In this document: one piece after another, positions 25,601-34,632 of the stretch
How positions within the stretch are numbered: position 1 is the first letter of the stretch
Layout of the letters: the number at the start of each line of letters is the position of its first letter
Assembly: GCF_050908995.1 (NCBI RefSeq)
Contig: NC_135132.1
Location: 3,157,001 to 3,221,000 of the forward strand
Direction: 5' to 3'
DNA: 64,000 nucleotides
Source: Andrena cerasifolii
Lineage: Eukaryota > Arthropoda > Insecta > Hymenoptera > Andrenidae
Program-made: the position numbers and the translations under genes
The notes under the pieces: generated by a model
Database searches by the model: none
Seen by the model: the letters and a program-made list of their open reading frames with translations, nothing else
What the model was told of the DNA's origin: nothing

Positions 25601-28600
25601 ATTCTAAAATACAATTAGAGGAGAACTTTGTGTAATTTTTATGATGTTCAAGCTAAAGTTTCCCATCTTTGAGTTGGGTCAAACGTGCTTTTTACCCCGA
25701 ACTTTGAGGGCTTTCACCAAGGAATGTCACATATTTTTTCAACCACTACTTACTGCTAGATACAGTTCACTAAAATCGACGTGTGACACTCAATTCATTA
25801 TTTAATGGGTTAAAAATTATATATAATGCGTTCCGAAACCCTTGGCACCTCACATGCGCGAGTGCTATTGTTTTTACTCCCTATTGCTTGTACGACCTCG
25901 CCATATCCTTTTATATCGTAGTTTTAGTGGTAAAATTACGACACTGTAAGAACTTAATTAACTTTAAAACTTCACCACACTATACGTCGATGACAAAGAA
26001 ATAAAAACCGCATTTGTCTCAGATTCGTAAAAATTGCAGTTTCGCAACTTTACTATTAGAACGACGATATATTACACAGAGTCTCCCAAGATAGGCGAAT
26101 ATTCAAAACTTCTCACCCGTCCTAGTGTATCAAATCGGGGGTATACTGGTAAAACACATTAAGTAAAAAAATGCCTCTTTTTACTGTATGCTGAAACATG
26201 TTAAGTGTTAACTGTTTAGATAACATTAGCATGAGTTATTTAGTTAAAGATTTGTTTCAAATTCATTCAGTTTTTTTTACTATAGCTGTACAAAAACTTT
26301 AAATTTAGTTTCTGAAAAGCCATACATGCTGTGTTTTACGAGTAAACCAACGAAATATAACTAAAACAGACTAAACAACTTTGAACATACGTATAAAGCC
26401 GGGAATCCACCGGGAAGCTAAGCTAAGCTAAGCTATGCGATGCTATGTTTTAACGTAGGTTTTGGTGGAAACGGTTCCGTAAGAATGTATTGAAGCTAAT
26501 TTTTTTAAAACGTAGCATAGCATCGTATAGCATAGCTTAGCTTCCCGGTGGATTCCCGGCTTTACCCTAGATATAGTATACAGTATCCTAAAGTTATAGG
26601 ACAAGTCGAAAGATGTGAATTTCACATATAAAAAAAAAGTCGAAATGTCTTCATCAGTTTACAATTTCAGGCTTACTTTTCAAAGCGTAAGCAAGTAATG
26701 GGTAGAAAATCGATTTCTGTGCAGTAGATATTGTCCAGCCTTACATTTCCCAAACTGTTGGCCATTACCAGTCCATTTTTCTTTTTCTAAAGAAATAGCA
26801 TAAGTAATATAAGAGCGGACCGTACAGATTTCCTAGCTTTAAAAAACTGCAGTTGATTTCATCTTGCTTTTTATATATGTGGTAATTATTTACAAATTCT
26901 GAACGACTTTTCCCCATAAGTGTAACCGCCGCTCGGCTTTAGTTTGCGAGATATTCTTATAAATATATTCGATACTAATGTTTTTTTTGCATCACAACCG
27001 TCACATCGGTTATCATTTGATGCTAAGACCATCGCGGCTATTTAGAGTCCATTTTCTTAGAATTTTCCGGGTTTTCGTTCGCATGGACAGTCGGAGTTGC
27101 TTGAGGCTAAATAAGAGCGCGACCACCTAAGTTAGTGTTCGTGCAACATATGTAGATAAATAAACATATAGATTAAAATGTGTAGACTCTGCCCTGGCGT
27201 AGGCGGCCGTCGGACGGTGGCCGCACTCTTACCTAACTCGGACCAACTCCGACAGCCAGAAAAATATTTTTATAAATATCTCAGAAACTAAAGCCGAGCG
27301 GCGGTTATATGTATCAGCAAAAGTTGTTCAGAATGTTGACCTTGGCAACATATTTCAAGGCCATTGAACTCGGAGAGGTCGTCCGCTTTGTAAATATTTA
27401 CCATGTTTGTTCAAAACTAATAATTATGAAACAGAAGTGGACGTCATGCTTACGAGAATGTTTAAACGTGGAGAAAAGTTTGCGCCCTCGCCTGCGATGT
27501 AATCTGTCCCTTTTATTGTGGGTCGCGGTTGAAACTGTTTAAAAAACACTGGGCTAGATGATTCTGAAGATAGTGATGCGAGGAAAAGACCTTTTTTAGA
27601 AAAAGAAACCAGCAAAGCGAGCCCTATGAGACTTTTTTGCCTTTACTTCATCATAAATCTTACACACGTGTGACCGAAGTCTTGTACCAGAACTTCCACT
27701 ATTGATCGAACCCCATCGCCCTTCTGGGTACATACCCAACATGTTCTTTTTGTATATTTAGATTCTTGAAACAAACTAAGAGCCTTTTGCATAGTATTAT
27801 TTCGAGAATGAAAGCCAGAAGAAATGTCTGCAGGAATATTTTTCGCCAGTTGCCCCAAATTACGGATTCATAGGCACTTGTCCGTGAATCTCAGTGTTTC
27901 CCAACCTTTTTTGAATGGCGACCCCCTTTTATAATATTCAAATAACCTGCGACCCACCCCCATATAAGGTAAGGTAAATTTAGTAAGGTAAAGAAAACAT
28001 ATTCAAAATAGATATTTCAGATTATAATTCTAACTTAATAATATTTAAAAGAAAACCGTGATGACCCCCCAGAAAACACTACGTGACCCACTTGCGGGTC
28101 GCGACGCACCGGTTGGGAATCACTGGTGTATCCTGAATCTTTTATTTTTTGAATGCTTCATTAATGTTTTGCACACGGATGGTTTATAGAACGATAAACA
28201 GAAGCCGAGCCAAGCGGTGCACAGTTTCTGAAACTGGTTCTCTTTCAGAAATGAAGCCTTTTACGCGAAAAAAATTTATTTTCGTTTGTCAACTAATTTT
28301 GAATAACAGTAATTAATAATTGTAACTCTAAATAAATTGATGTTATATTTATTTATATTAAATTACTGTAAATTTAAACAAAATTTATAATAATAATTGT
28401 TAATATTCAACACAAGTTTAAATTCGAAAATCAAATTATTGATAAAAACGATTGCAAATAAGAATTATTGCCATCTGGGACAGTGCCTAACATATTGTTT
28501 GAAGAATTACTAAATAATTCCTGTATGTAGTTATTTTTCTTAATCAGAGAACTGAAGTAAAAATATTAACATGATACAAAACGGTGTGCTTAAAGAATGT

Positions 28601-31600
28601 AATTCTAATACAGGCATTAATCAATGTTATAAATTTTTTCTTATAGGTTTTCGTGGATGTTCTTGACGAGAAGGACCTCAAATTCATTTTAATGGAACAA
28701 TTTCCTGACATATGGGACGATTTATTGGATCAAATGATCACGTTCAATGAAAAACTAAGTTCTCAAGTGGGGATCACATGGGCCTACTCAGGATCACCTT
28801 GGGAAATGAATCTTAGGGACGTCACTAGATGGTGTGAAATAACAATGGCAGATTATAAACAAAATTCAAGACAATGTTTTAATCCTGGGAAAGGTGCTCA
28901 TTTACTTTACATGGACAGAATGAGGACACGCAGCGATAAAGATCAGGTGAGATATTTGTGATCACTAATTCATTGGACATATTATAAATGGCATATACCG
29001 AACCGTGTTGTTGAAATTTATTAGATTACAAACAGTCATCGAAATCGGTGAGCCGTGCCCAGGGATTGTAACCCGCCCGGAGCGGGTTACTATAGTCTGA
29101 TTTTCGAGAGTTGAGACCTGAGGCGGGTCCCTCGGACGGAGCGTGGTTAAGGAGGAACCAATTGTGCGCTATGGATTGCGTGCGGCGTAGCGTACCATTG
29201 GTTCCTCCTTAACCACGCTCCGTCCGCGGGACCCGCCTCAGGTCTCAACTTTCGAAAATCAGACTATAGTAACATAAGACAGTCTGGTTTAGACAGCCAC
29301 ATAACGTACTCTGGTCATCCGGCCGAAGAAATGAGCAATCTTTATGAATTTTTTACTCAGTGACTAACAAATATAATCGTGCAAAACTTGTTACATGATA
29401 TTCATCAATTTGTGCCCTGCTCAATTTTTCAGCCAGATGACCAGAGTACCCCCTGAAGTGGCTGTGTGGACTAGACTGTCTTATGTTACTAGTAACCGGC
29501 TCCGAGCGGATTACAATCCCTGGCCGTGCCTTTTTGAAAATAATTACCACTAATAATATTATTAAAGTAATTCAATCATCGAAGTATTTTTATAAATGAT
29601 TTTGTTCTTTCCACAAAATGTCGATGGGTAACATTTCATGTAGAGGATATACAAGTATGTATTACGCACTTTTTTCTGCCCAGATTCACTCTAAGGGGGT
29701 GACAGTGACCCCTGAAAATCCGGGTATTTTCCGATTTTGGGTTATAACCCGCGAGCTCTAAGAGATAGAAAAAAGTTTTCAGACAAAAGTTACTTCTTTC
29801 AATTAGGGCTACACATTTGGTAGCACACAGTTCTTACAATTCGCGAGTTAGAACAGAAAAGCGGAAAATACCCGGATTTTCAGGGGTAAATTTCAACCCC
29901 TTAGAGGGAATTTGAGCAGCAAAAAAAGGTGTAAGGCTACGGTTGCACTGGATGCGTAATCTGACGACCAGCTAGTCGTCAGAATACGCATCGAGTATAA
30001 CCGCAGCCCTCTTACATAGCTATATAGCCTCTACATATATCCAAAGTTTCAGCATTTGTTACATTTGCGGGTTGGGGATCTACCCTTACCAGTGAATGTG
30101 TAGAAATAATAGCAAAATAGTCCATAATTTTTAATAATATTCTTCAAATATTCACCCAATGTTTTCCTAAATCCAAGCCAAATGCCCGCGAATACATTTA
30201 CCTAAATAGACAAACAGCACCAGTAACTCAAGGCATCCGTATTTAACCCTAGTTTGGCTGACGAGGCACCCGGGTGACTATTTGAACTGTACCGCGGAAA
30301 AAAGATTGCTTCTAAGTACTTTTTTTTTCTGAGCTTCCATGACATCTCAAACGAATGATTTTTTAGTAGAAAAAACATGCAATCATGGTTTTTAGTTTTT
30401 TTCTTCGCCTTACTTTTACCTGTTGAAATGTTTTATTCTCATTTCGGCTAACGCAGTCACCCGGGTGACTTTTAGAAAATGTATAGAAAATAAGAATGTA
30501 CGTATTTTTTTTTATTACTATTACGCTAAGAATAAATAACAGCCAAAGGGCTAGGTTCAGGCGGAGCCGAGCAGCGTTCCCGTTACACCACCATACCCTG
30601 GGACAAATCCACGATCGTCAGGTGGTGGTGGTTGATTTCTCCTCGATTGCTGCTCGCGAAAACGAATTCACCGACCAATATATCTGGCTTCCACCTTAGT
30701 CCAGAGCATAGACATGAAGAAACATGTTCTGATCAATGCCACTTGTAATTATTAACCCTTAACTGGTATCTTGGGGTCGCTCATGACCCCAGGCACGCAA
30801 AGTTCGCTGGAAAATTTTTGGTTGCCTAAGCTTGTAAACTGTTTTTCTAATTAATTTTATAATAACAGTTTAACTTTCTAGGTTTCTATTATTTTACACA
30901 TTACCTAAGAACAAAATATTCATAGAGGGTGATTCAGGGTCGACTTTACAAATTTCTGTGTCCTTTTTTATTTGGGGTCTGCCACGACCCCAGTATACCA
31001 GCCACGTTTGCCAAAAACAGTATACCAGTTAAGGGTTAACATTGCTTACATACGTTATTCCTGCAGATGTACATATAAAATTAGTCACCGGGGTGACTGC
31101 GGCAGCCTAAATGAGCTTTAAAATTCGTCAGCCGAACTGGGGTTAAACAATAACAAAATTAACATAGCGCAACAATACCAGAACAGTGTATAAAACAGAA
31201 AGGCGATGTAACTGTTATTAACAGTAGGATTAATTGAACGAATATTATACTTTTACTGCAATGTAATTTTATTTGAGAATTTTTTGGATTACAGGTATTG
31301 ACGATATACGGCGACGAATTCTTTTTGGATGAACAGCCTCTACCAAACCCAGAAGTTCCTATTCTCCTGACCAAAGAAAAAGTTCTCATAGGGGAGGAAA
31401 CGTTGGCTCGCAGTGATGCGGCGGTGTACGAAGACGACGATTTGTTGCTCCTTAGGGACCAGAGAACTACCCTCAGAAGTCTTGCCCAGTGTGTTAACAT
31501 GAATTGGATGCCCATTCTCGTAAGTACTACTTGAAACAGTCAATTGTAGAAGTTATTTCGAAGTAATTTTCTTTCCTCTTCCCTGCGCACAGAACTTTTC

Positions 31601-32596
31601 TATACTATTTTCTACAGTGCCCCATTTTTATCGATAAAAAATTGTACTTTTTGGAAATTCGGGTGCATTGAAAATAACTGCTCTTAGGGTCTAGAGAAGT
31701 GTCGGGGGGATTTCTGAACGTTTTGGGAAAGTATCACTAGGTTCAGCTTACTTCAGAAAAATCACAGTAATTTTATTTCTAGTATGTGAATACATCAAAA
31801 TATTTTTTAATACACTTTCTTTTGAATTTTTTTAAATGTACCTATGATTCTGTTTTTTTTTCACATTCTCCATAGTTTTTGGTTGATTCGAAAATATTAT
31901 TTGTTTCCTTTTTTTTTGCTGAAAAAACAAACTCTGTCATAACTTGAAACAAGACAAAATCTGACTTTATATTCACATGAACTTATTTTTGTTAAGTTAC
32001 GAATTAACAACAGAAGTCGCTTTCACGTATTTTTGGTTCATTCTGTATATCGCGACGTTCATGACACCACGAATTAGAGTCCTTTAAAAAGTAAACATGA
32101 AACGACCTGCTGTTTTCACAGAAATAATTATCTTAAAAATTTTTTCGTTATGTAATCACTTTATGAAGTAGAATTCAATATATATTTTTTAAACCTTTTT
32201 GTTTACTAAATTAGGAGGGTCATTGTTATTTCGAATAACATTTCTCCCTTCAAACAAATTTTAACTTCTCAAGTTTGATATACAAATAAATGATATTCGC
32301 ATATGCAGTTATTTTGTATTACTTACAATGTACGCATCATTTGTCATGTTTACTCAAGACTCAGTTTTAATGAACGTTAATATTTTTTTTTGTTCTACTA
32401 ATATAAAAATATCACTTACGATTTATTATCCATTAACAGTTACTTTCTTATGCTAATTGTGCGATAGATTGGAGAATCTGGAAGCGGCAAAAGCAGTCTC
32501 GTTCATCTACTCGCAAATTTGGCTGGCCAGAAGCTGAAGACGATCGCTGTCAATTCCGCGATGGACACTGCAGAAATTTTGGGTGGCTTCGAACAA
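10556..32596 (+). CDS. Mdn1: Midasin (Mdn1/Rea1), N-terminal 2020 residues, 15 exons, 3' incomplete
   Basis: Fifteen exons with matching phases give 2020 uninterrupted residues. Midasin is a dynein-like AAA+ giant (about 4900-5600 aa) that pulls assembly factors off nucleolar and nucleoplasmic pre-60S ribosomes. Six Walker A motifs are visible: GAVGSGKT (293-300), GETGTGKT (617-624), GDTSVGKT (1029-1036), GETGGGKT (1338-1345), GSPGVGKT (1666-1673) and GESGSGKS (1979-1986). Walker B motifs for AAA1-5 are at about 360-365, 773-778, 1092-1097, 1406-1411 and 1732-1737. AAA1 keeps the family block QLGDQTDSKMLLGMYRCTD. The start ATG begins the first exon, with a Myc/Max E-box 67 bp upstream. The model stops after GGFEQ of AAA6: AAA6 Walker B, linker, Asp/Glu-rich region and MIDAS domain are not found to the window end. 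Confidence 0.95.
11045..11271 (+). CDS. Mdn1: Midasin exon 2
   Basis: Acceptor GTTACAG, donor GTACGT, ends in phase 2. It encodes the helical N-terminal segment that begins ELEKNDCRKILDILCEFL. The open frame extends upstream of the acceptor but that part does not resemble midasin. Confidence 0.85.
11651..12298. mobile_element. Foldback element with ~320-bp arms (midasin intron 2)
   Basis: The left end GACAATGTTAAGTCGCAGAG and right end CTCTGCGACTTAACATTGTC are exact complements. The two halves stay complementary almost to the centre near 11975. Small open frames on both strands are reflections of each other through the palindrome. No TSD was identified. Confidence 0.8.
12309..13034. mobile_element. 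Foldback element, GGTAATTATTTA family, copy 1
   Basis: Arms begin GGTACCTATTTAGAAGTTTT on the left and mirror AAAACTTCTAAATAATTACC on the right. Inside, GC-rich blocks around GGGCGCGCGCCCGCCCGCGG (12531-12550) pair with their complement near 12660-12680. It follows the previous palindrome by about 10 bp. The same family recurs at 26880-27412. Confidence 0.75.
13457..13829. mobile_element. hAT-type MITE with perfect 8-bp TSD
   Basis: Ends TAGGGGTGTGCGAG and CTCGCACACACCTG are inverted repeats. The element is flanked on both sides by GCAAACAG (13449-13456, 13830-13837), an exact 8-bp duplication as made by hAT transposases. The interior is rich in TTCGAATA-type palindromes. Confidence 0.85.
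14029..14268 (+). CDS. Mdn1: Midasin exon 3
   Basis: Acceptor GATTATAG, donor GTAATA. Completes the split Thr and ends in phase 2. It carries the YFDANPAPFE segment that resembles the 'RYFKDTSPVF' stretch of animal midasins and ends in the VRW also seen before TANCLALV in vertebrates. Confidence 0.9.
14607..15640 (+). CDS. Mdn1: Midasin exon 4, AAA1
   Basis: A 1034-nt exon, acceptor TTTACAG, donor GTACGT, ends in phase 1. It encodes the end of the N-terminal domain and AAA1 with Walker A GAVGSGKT, QLGDQTDSKMLLGMYRCTD, and a Walker B WLLLEDIN in which the acidic pair is Glu-Asp as in other midasins. Confidence 0.95.
15700..16022 (-). mobile_element. tRNA-derived SINE, copy 1 (interrupted)
   Basis: On the minus strand the sequence runs GGGATCAGGAACCCCCACCA, then a tRNA-like A box (GTAGCCGAGGTGGCTAAGGC, once the inserted element is ignored), then a B box GGTTCAAGTCC, and ends in a T-rich tail. 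A sister copy on the + strand at 25391-25545 shares the leader and both boxes. The Ser/Leu-type A box suggests the tRNA ancestor. Not a functional tRNA. Confidence 0.7.
15776..15938. mobile_element. PIF/Harbinger-like MITE inside the SINE (TSD TTA)
   Basis: A 163-bp element with ends GGCCCGGTGCATACGAGCGG and CCGCTCGTGTGCACTGGGGC, flanked by TTA (15773-15775, 15939-15941), the 3-bp TWA target typical of PIF/Harbinger. Arms are complementary for about 40 bases. Removing it restores the SINE A box. Confidence 0.75.
16097..16208. mobile_element. pogo/Tigger-like MITE (TSD TA)
   Basis: A 112-bp element; left end CAGTCAACCCTCCTATAACG and right end CGTTATAGGAGGGTTTACTG, flanked by TA. The CAGT-ACCCTCCTATAACG end is characteristic of pogo/Tigger elements of the Tc1/mariner superfamily. 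Confidence 0.8.
16709..18126 (+). CDS. Mdn1: Midasin exon 5, AAA2
   Basis: A 1418-nt exon, acceptor TGTTTCAG, donor GTAAGT, phase 1 in and 0 out. Contains AAA2: Walker A GETGTGKT, the SESTDLLGGYKPVD block, a long helical insert, Walker B WVLLDEINLAS, sensor block FACMNPATDVGKKDLP and arginine-finger region LRNRFTE. The open frame runs about 50 nt past the donor before a stop. Confidence 0.95.
18337..18740. repeat. Imperfect inverted repeat in midasin intron 5
   Basis: TATTAACGTGCAACAACTG (near 18393) is complemented by CAGTTAGTTGTTGCACGGTAATA (near 18510), a weak stem-loop that looks like an old foldback remnant. No gene. Confidence 0.35.
19377..19644 (+). CDS. Mdn1: Midasin exon 6, AAA3 Walker A
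   Basis: Acceptor TCGTTTAG, donor GTATGT, ends in phase 1. Encodes the start of AAA3 with GDTSVGKTSLITYLAKASGH and the HTDLQEYVGTYV block. Confidence 0.95.
19830..20011 (+). CDS. Mdn1: Midasin exon 7, AAA3 Walker B
   Basis: Acceptor GTTTCAG, donor GTAATG, phase 0 out. Encodes YWIILDELNLAPSDVLEALN and the sensor block LFATQNPPGLYGGRK. Confidence 0.95.
20181..20367 (+). CDS. Mdn1: Midasin exon 8, AAA3 C-terminal lid
   Basis: Acceptor TTGTCAG, donor GTAGTC, phase 1 out. Begins VLSRAFRNRFVELHFDEIP with the arginine finger of AAA3, followed by the helical lid. Confidence 0.95.
20494..21138 (+). CDS. Mdn1: Midasin exon 9, AAA4
   Basis: Acceptor TTTCCAG, donor GTAATT, phase 1 out. Carries FITLRDLFRWGERY, then AAA4 Walker A GETGGGKT, HTEASDFLGSLRPVR, and Walker B FFLVDEISLADDSVLERLN. 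Confidence 0.95.
21190..22029. mobile_element. piggyBac-like element (TTAA, CCC ends), midasin intron 9
   Basis: Flanked by TTAA (21186-21189, 22030-22033). The left end CCCTCGGCTGGCCGTG and right end GCCTTCCGAGGG are inverted repeats, with 5'-CCC termini as in piggyBac. No transposase frame; 840 bp including a nested foldback at 21425-21974. Confidence 0.65.
21425..21974. mobile_element. Foldback element nested in the piggyBac-like element (TSD TAA)
   Basis: Left end CAAGGGAACACCGCGAACC and right end GGTTCGCGGTGTTCCCTTG, with about 110-bp near-perfect arms, flanked by TAA on both sides. The 3-bp TAA is compatible with a PIF/Harbinger-type target. The centre contains a 15-C run (about 21784-21798). 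Confidence 0.65.
22232..22673 (+). CDS. Mdn1: Midasin exon 10, AAA4 sensor and lid
   Basis: Acceptor TTTTTATAG, donor GTAAGT, phase 2 out. Encodes EPERRLLIAEK, the sensor block FVGTMNPGGDYGKKELSP, LRNRFTEIW, and a helical lid with VVSVRDVLTWVNFV. Confidence 0.95.
23143..23353. mobile_element. hAT-type MITE with perfect 8-bp TSD GTCTAGAA
   Basis: Ends CAGCGTTGAGCAATC and GGTTGCTCATCACTG follow the hAT 5'-CAGNG rule. The element is flanked by GTCTAGAA (23135-23142, 23354-23361), an exact 8-bp duplication. 211 bp, non-coding. Confidence 0.85.
24613..24976 (+). CDS. Mdn1: Midasin exon 11, AAA5 Walker A
   Basis: Acceptor TTTCTTTCAG, donor GTAAGT, phase 0 out. Begins with the split Asn then PKKFKDFKESALKFIEHQ, and ends with AAA5 Walker A GSPGVGKTSLVSALAKASGH and LNLSDQT. 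Confidence 0.95.
25036..25353 (+). CDS. Mdn1: Midasin exon 12, AAA5 Walker B
   Basis: Acceptor CTGTATAG, donor GTGAGC, phase 0. Encodes EISDLFGADLPVEGG, the pre-Walker B WRDGPFLRALKNGDW, Walker B WILLDELNLASQSVLEGLN, FACQNPLRQGGARRGLP and FLNRFTQ. The open frame continues past the donor into intron and SINE sequence, which is not coding. Confidence 0.95.
25391..25545 (+). mobile_element. tRNA-derived SINE, copy 2
   Basis: Leader GTGGGGATCAGGAACCTCCA, tRNA-like A box (GTAGCCGTGGTGGCTAACGC) and B box GGTTCGATTCC, followed by a pyrimidine-rich end. Same family as the copy at 15700-16022 on the opposite strand. It inserted only about 40 bp downstream of the midasin exon 12 donor. Confidence 0.75.
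26395..26563. mobile_element. Small MITE with 30+ bp terminal inverted repeats
   Basis: Ends AAAGCCGGGAATCCACCGGG and CCCGGTGGATTCCCGGCTTT are exact complements, extending inward through the GCTAAGCTAAGC / GCTTAGC repeats. 169 bp, no open frame, TSD uncertain. Confidence 0.75.
26880..27412. mobile_element. Foldback element, GGTAATTATTTA family, copy 2
   Basis: Shares with 12309-13034 the end GGTAATTATTTA and the block TTCTGAACGACTTTT...GTAACCGCCG, mirrored on the right as CGGCGGTTATATG and AAAGTTGTTCAGAA. Part of the left arm present in copy 1 is missing here. Confidence 0.65.
27892..28125. mobile_element. hAT-type MITE (8-bp TSD, 6/8 match)
   Basis: Ends CAGTGTTTCCCAACC and GGTTGGGAATCACTG follow the hAT 5'-CAGTG rule. 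Flanks GTGAATCT (27884-27891) and GTGTATCC (28126-28133) agree at six of eight bases, an aged duplication. Confidence 0.7.
28647..28946 (+). CDS. Mdn1: Midasin exon 13, AAA5 C-terminal region
   Basis: Acceptor TTCTTATAG, donor GTGAGA, phase 0 both sides, 100 codons. Begins VFVDVLDEKDLKFILMEQFP and includes WEMNLRDVTRWCEIT, which matches the 'NLRD..RWC' lid block repeated in each midasin AAA unit. Confidence 0.95.
29060..29522. mobile_element. hAT-type element with perfect 8-bp TSD GCCGTGCC
   Basis: Ends CAGGGATTGTAACCCGC and GCGGATTACAATCCCTG. Flanked by GCCGTGCC (29052-29059, 29523-29530), an exact 8-bp duplication. 463 bp, non-coding, containing a nested 180-bp palindrome. Confidence 0.85.
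29090..29269. mobile_element. GC-rich palindrome nested in the hAT-type element
   Basis: CTATAGTCTGATTTTCG on the left and CGAAAATCAGACTATAG on the right, with about 80-bp almost perfect arms. Flanking GTTA/TAAC continues the symmetry, so no TSD can be read. Confidence 0.7.
29676..29925. repeat. Palindromic repeat, 'TTCACTCTAAGGGGGTGA' family, copy 1
   Basis: Arms TCTGCCCAGATTCACTCTAA and its complement around 29900-29925, with CCTGAAAATCCGGGTATTTT mirrored inside. Another copy lies at 53802-54062 and a more diverged relative near 36322-36742. Confidence 0.65.
30247..31142. mobile_element. piggyBac-like element (outer), TTAA TSD
   Basis: Flanked by TTAA (30243-30246, 31143-31146). Ends CCCTAGTTTGGCTGACG and CGTCAGCCGAACTGGGG are inverted repeats with piggyBac-like 5'-CCC termini. 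A CACCCGGGTGACT-type motif occurs three times (one diverged). 896 bp including a nested insertion; no transposase frame. Confidence 0.75.
30756..31035. mobile_element. piggyBac-like MITE nested in the outer one, TTAA TSD
   Basis: Flanked by TTAA (30752-30755, 31036-31039). The 14-bp ends CCCTTAACTGGTAT and ATACCAGTTAAGGG are perfect complements. 280 bp, non-coding. Confidence 0.85.
31295..31519 (+). CDS. Mdn1: Midasin exon 14
   Basis: Acceptor GGATTACAG, donor GTAAGT, phase 0 both sides, 75 codons. Connects AAA5 to AAA6 and ends NMNWMPIL, immediately before the sixth Walker A, which begins the next exon. Confidence 0.95.
32468..32596 (+). CDS. Mdn1: Midasin exon 15, AAA6 Walker A (last exon found)
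   Basis: Acceptor TGCGATAG, donor GTAAGT, phase 0, 43 codons. Encodes IGESGSGKSSLVHLLANLAG and ends TAEILGGFEQ, the conserved block after which other midasins continue with Val-Asp. No further conserved exon is visible to the right. Confidence 0.9.
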
Positions 32597-33376
32597 GTAA
32601 GTGTTTGCATTAATATTTCGTCAAACTGCTGTAATTACTCCGTTTTCAAAATTTTGGTTCCTGATAAGTTCCAGGTTGACAGTGTTTCATTATTCTAACA
32701 CCTGAAAAATTTTCTCACCAACGAGTAAGAAGAGTTTTACTCTACTCTAACGCTCCCTAATTATTTCTCTTTTTTCGACTGATGCATTTTGCAAAATTCT
32801 TCCCTTTAACACCAATTTAAACCAAATATCGTACACAATATTTGAGAAAATCTTAAACGTTATATTTCATGAAATTTAAATTTGTAAGAAATTTGTAAGT
32901 AACTTTCAATACATAGGTATCAATGCTTGTTGGTTTTTCACATTTCTCATTTTTTGAGTATATTACGTCACTATGCAAATTCAGGTAGGCTTCGAAAGGT
33001 TTGCACTGTAAAAATCAATGTTGTACATATAGCACACATTATCTTGGGCTTATGTAGGTAATTTTATAAACCGTTCTTTGTGAATGGCACGCAGATAAAA
33101 GAGCGTGGTCGGGTTTTAGAATTTATCATTTAAGATTCATCGAATCTGTCAATTTTATAATTAGAGAAAAACTGGCGTTCGACGCCCGGAGTTGGCGGAC
33201 GCCGAATCATCACCTTTACGCATAAAAAATCTAATTTCTATAACATTGACTTTATCTTAACTAAAGGGTTCGTTATAGATTGGGGAAGTCTTTCCGATTA
33301 AAATGAGTCCAAACACGGTTTCAATCGGATTAATTTTGAATTAAATAGTAAAGGCGAGATCTTTAGCTTTAAAGTA

Positions 33377-34630
33377 CAGTGCCGGACAAAAGTATTGGGG
33401 CACCCTTTAAAACAGAGTAATTTTTTTAAAATAGGTCCAAACGACTTGAATTTTTATGAGAAGCTAGAAGGCTTATTTTACTTGGTGACGTGTTTCGTCA
33501 TTTTGAAAAAAATTGCAATTAGTCGGAATAGGGAAGAAAATAGTAAAGGTCGTTTTTTCAATTTTTTTATCCGAGCCTGTAAAAAAAATTTACAAATTGC
33601 CATTTGTAGATTTAAGTAAATTGTATACAGGCTGAAAATTTAATCGAAAGCGGTTACGTAGCTATCAGCTACAAACAGTTAAAAGTGGTGGAAATCAAAT
33701 TTTTCGGCCTAAACTGTAATACCAGGTAGGCCCTTATTTATACTGTCGAATTTTTATTTATATATATTTGCCCTCACCCCCTAGAATGGTGCCATTTGAT
33801 AAAATAATAATTCCTGAAAAAGTTTATTGCAATCGGACAACAGGAAAGGGTACCGGCCAGGGTTTAAAGGTTAGAATTCATCAACACTTTGGATTTAAAG
33901 GTTTTCTCAAAAATGGTAAGTCCTATCGAAATTTTGTTCAAATAATATTAATAGAGCATTTAATTTTCTACAATTACTGTATATATAATTTTTTCGTGCT
34001 TCCAACCATTTTTTAGATAATAGCGTTTGAATATAGAGAGATCAGCACTGCGCGCGTATAGACAATACGTCACGACGTACAGGTGGGACGCGCAGGTGCT
34101 GACCTCTTCATATTCAAACGTTATTATCTAAAAACTGGTTGGAAGCACGAAAAAATGATATATACACTAATTGTAGAAAATTGAATGCTCTATTAATATT
34201 ATTTGAACAAAATTTCGATAGGGCTGACCATTTTTGAGAAATTCTTCAAAATCAAACCAAAGATGAATTCTAAACTTTAAGGCCTGGTCGGTACCCTTTG
34301 CTGTTGTCCGATTGCAATAATCTTTTTCAGGAACTATTTTTTTATGAAATGGAACCATATTAGGGGGTGAGAGCAAAATAAATCGCTGGTTGAAAATAAG
34401 TAATACACCTAAAGATTTTACATATTTCGATGCCCGTCGCTTGTTTCTGCATCAATCGATTTCGATGAAAATTTCAGCATGTATACAGCTTACTTAAATC
34501 TACAGGAGGCATTTTTAAAAAATTTCAAATTAATCCTTCTAGCTTCTCAAAAAAAACTCGAGTCTTTTGGACCAATTTTAAAAAAGTTATTCTGTTCTGA
34601 AGGGTGTTCCAATACTTTTGTCCGCCACTG
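33377..34630. mobile_element. Tc1/mariner-like foldback element (TSD TA)
   Basis: 1254 bp; ends CAGTGCCGGACAAAAGTATT and AATACTTTTGTCCGCCACTG, flanked by TA. The arms are inverted repeats of about 600 bp, so the whole element is a giant palindrome. No transposase frame; the short open frames mirror one another across the centre near 34040. Confidence 0.8.
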
Positions 34631-34632
34631 TA

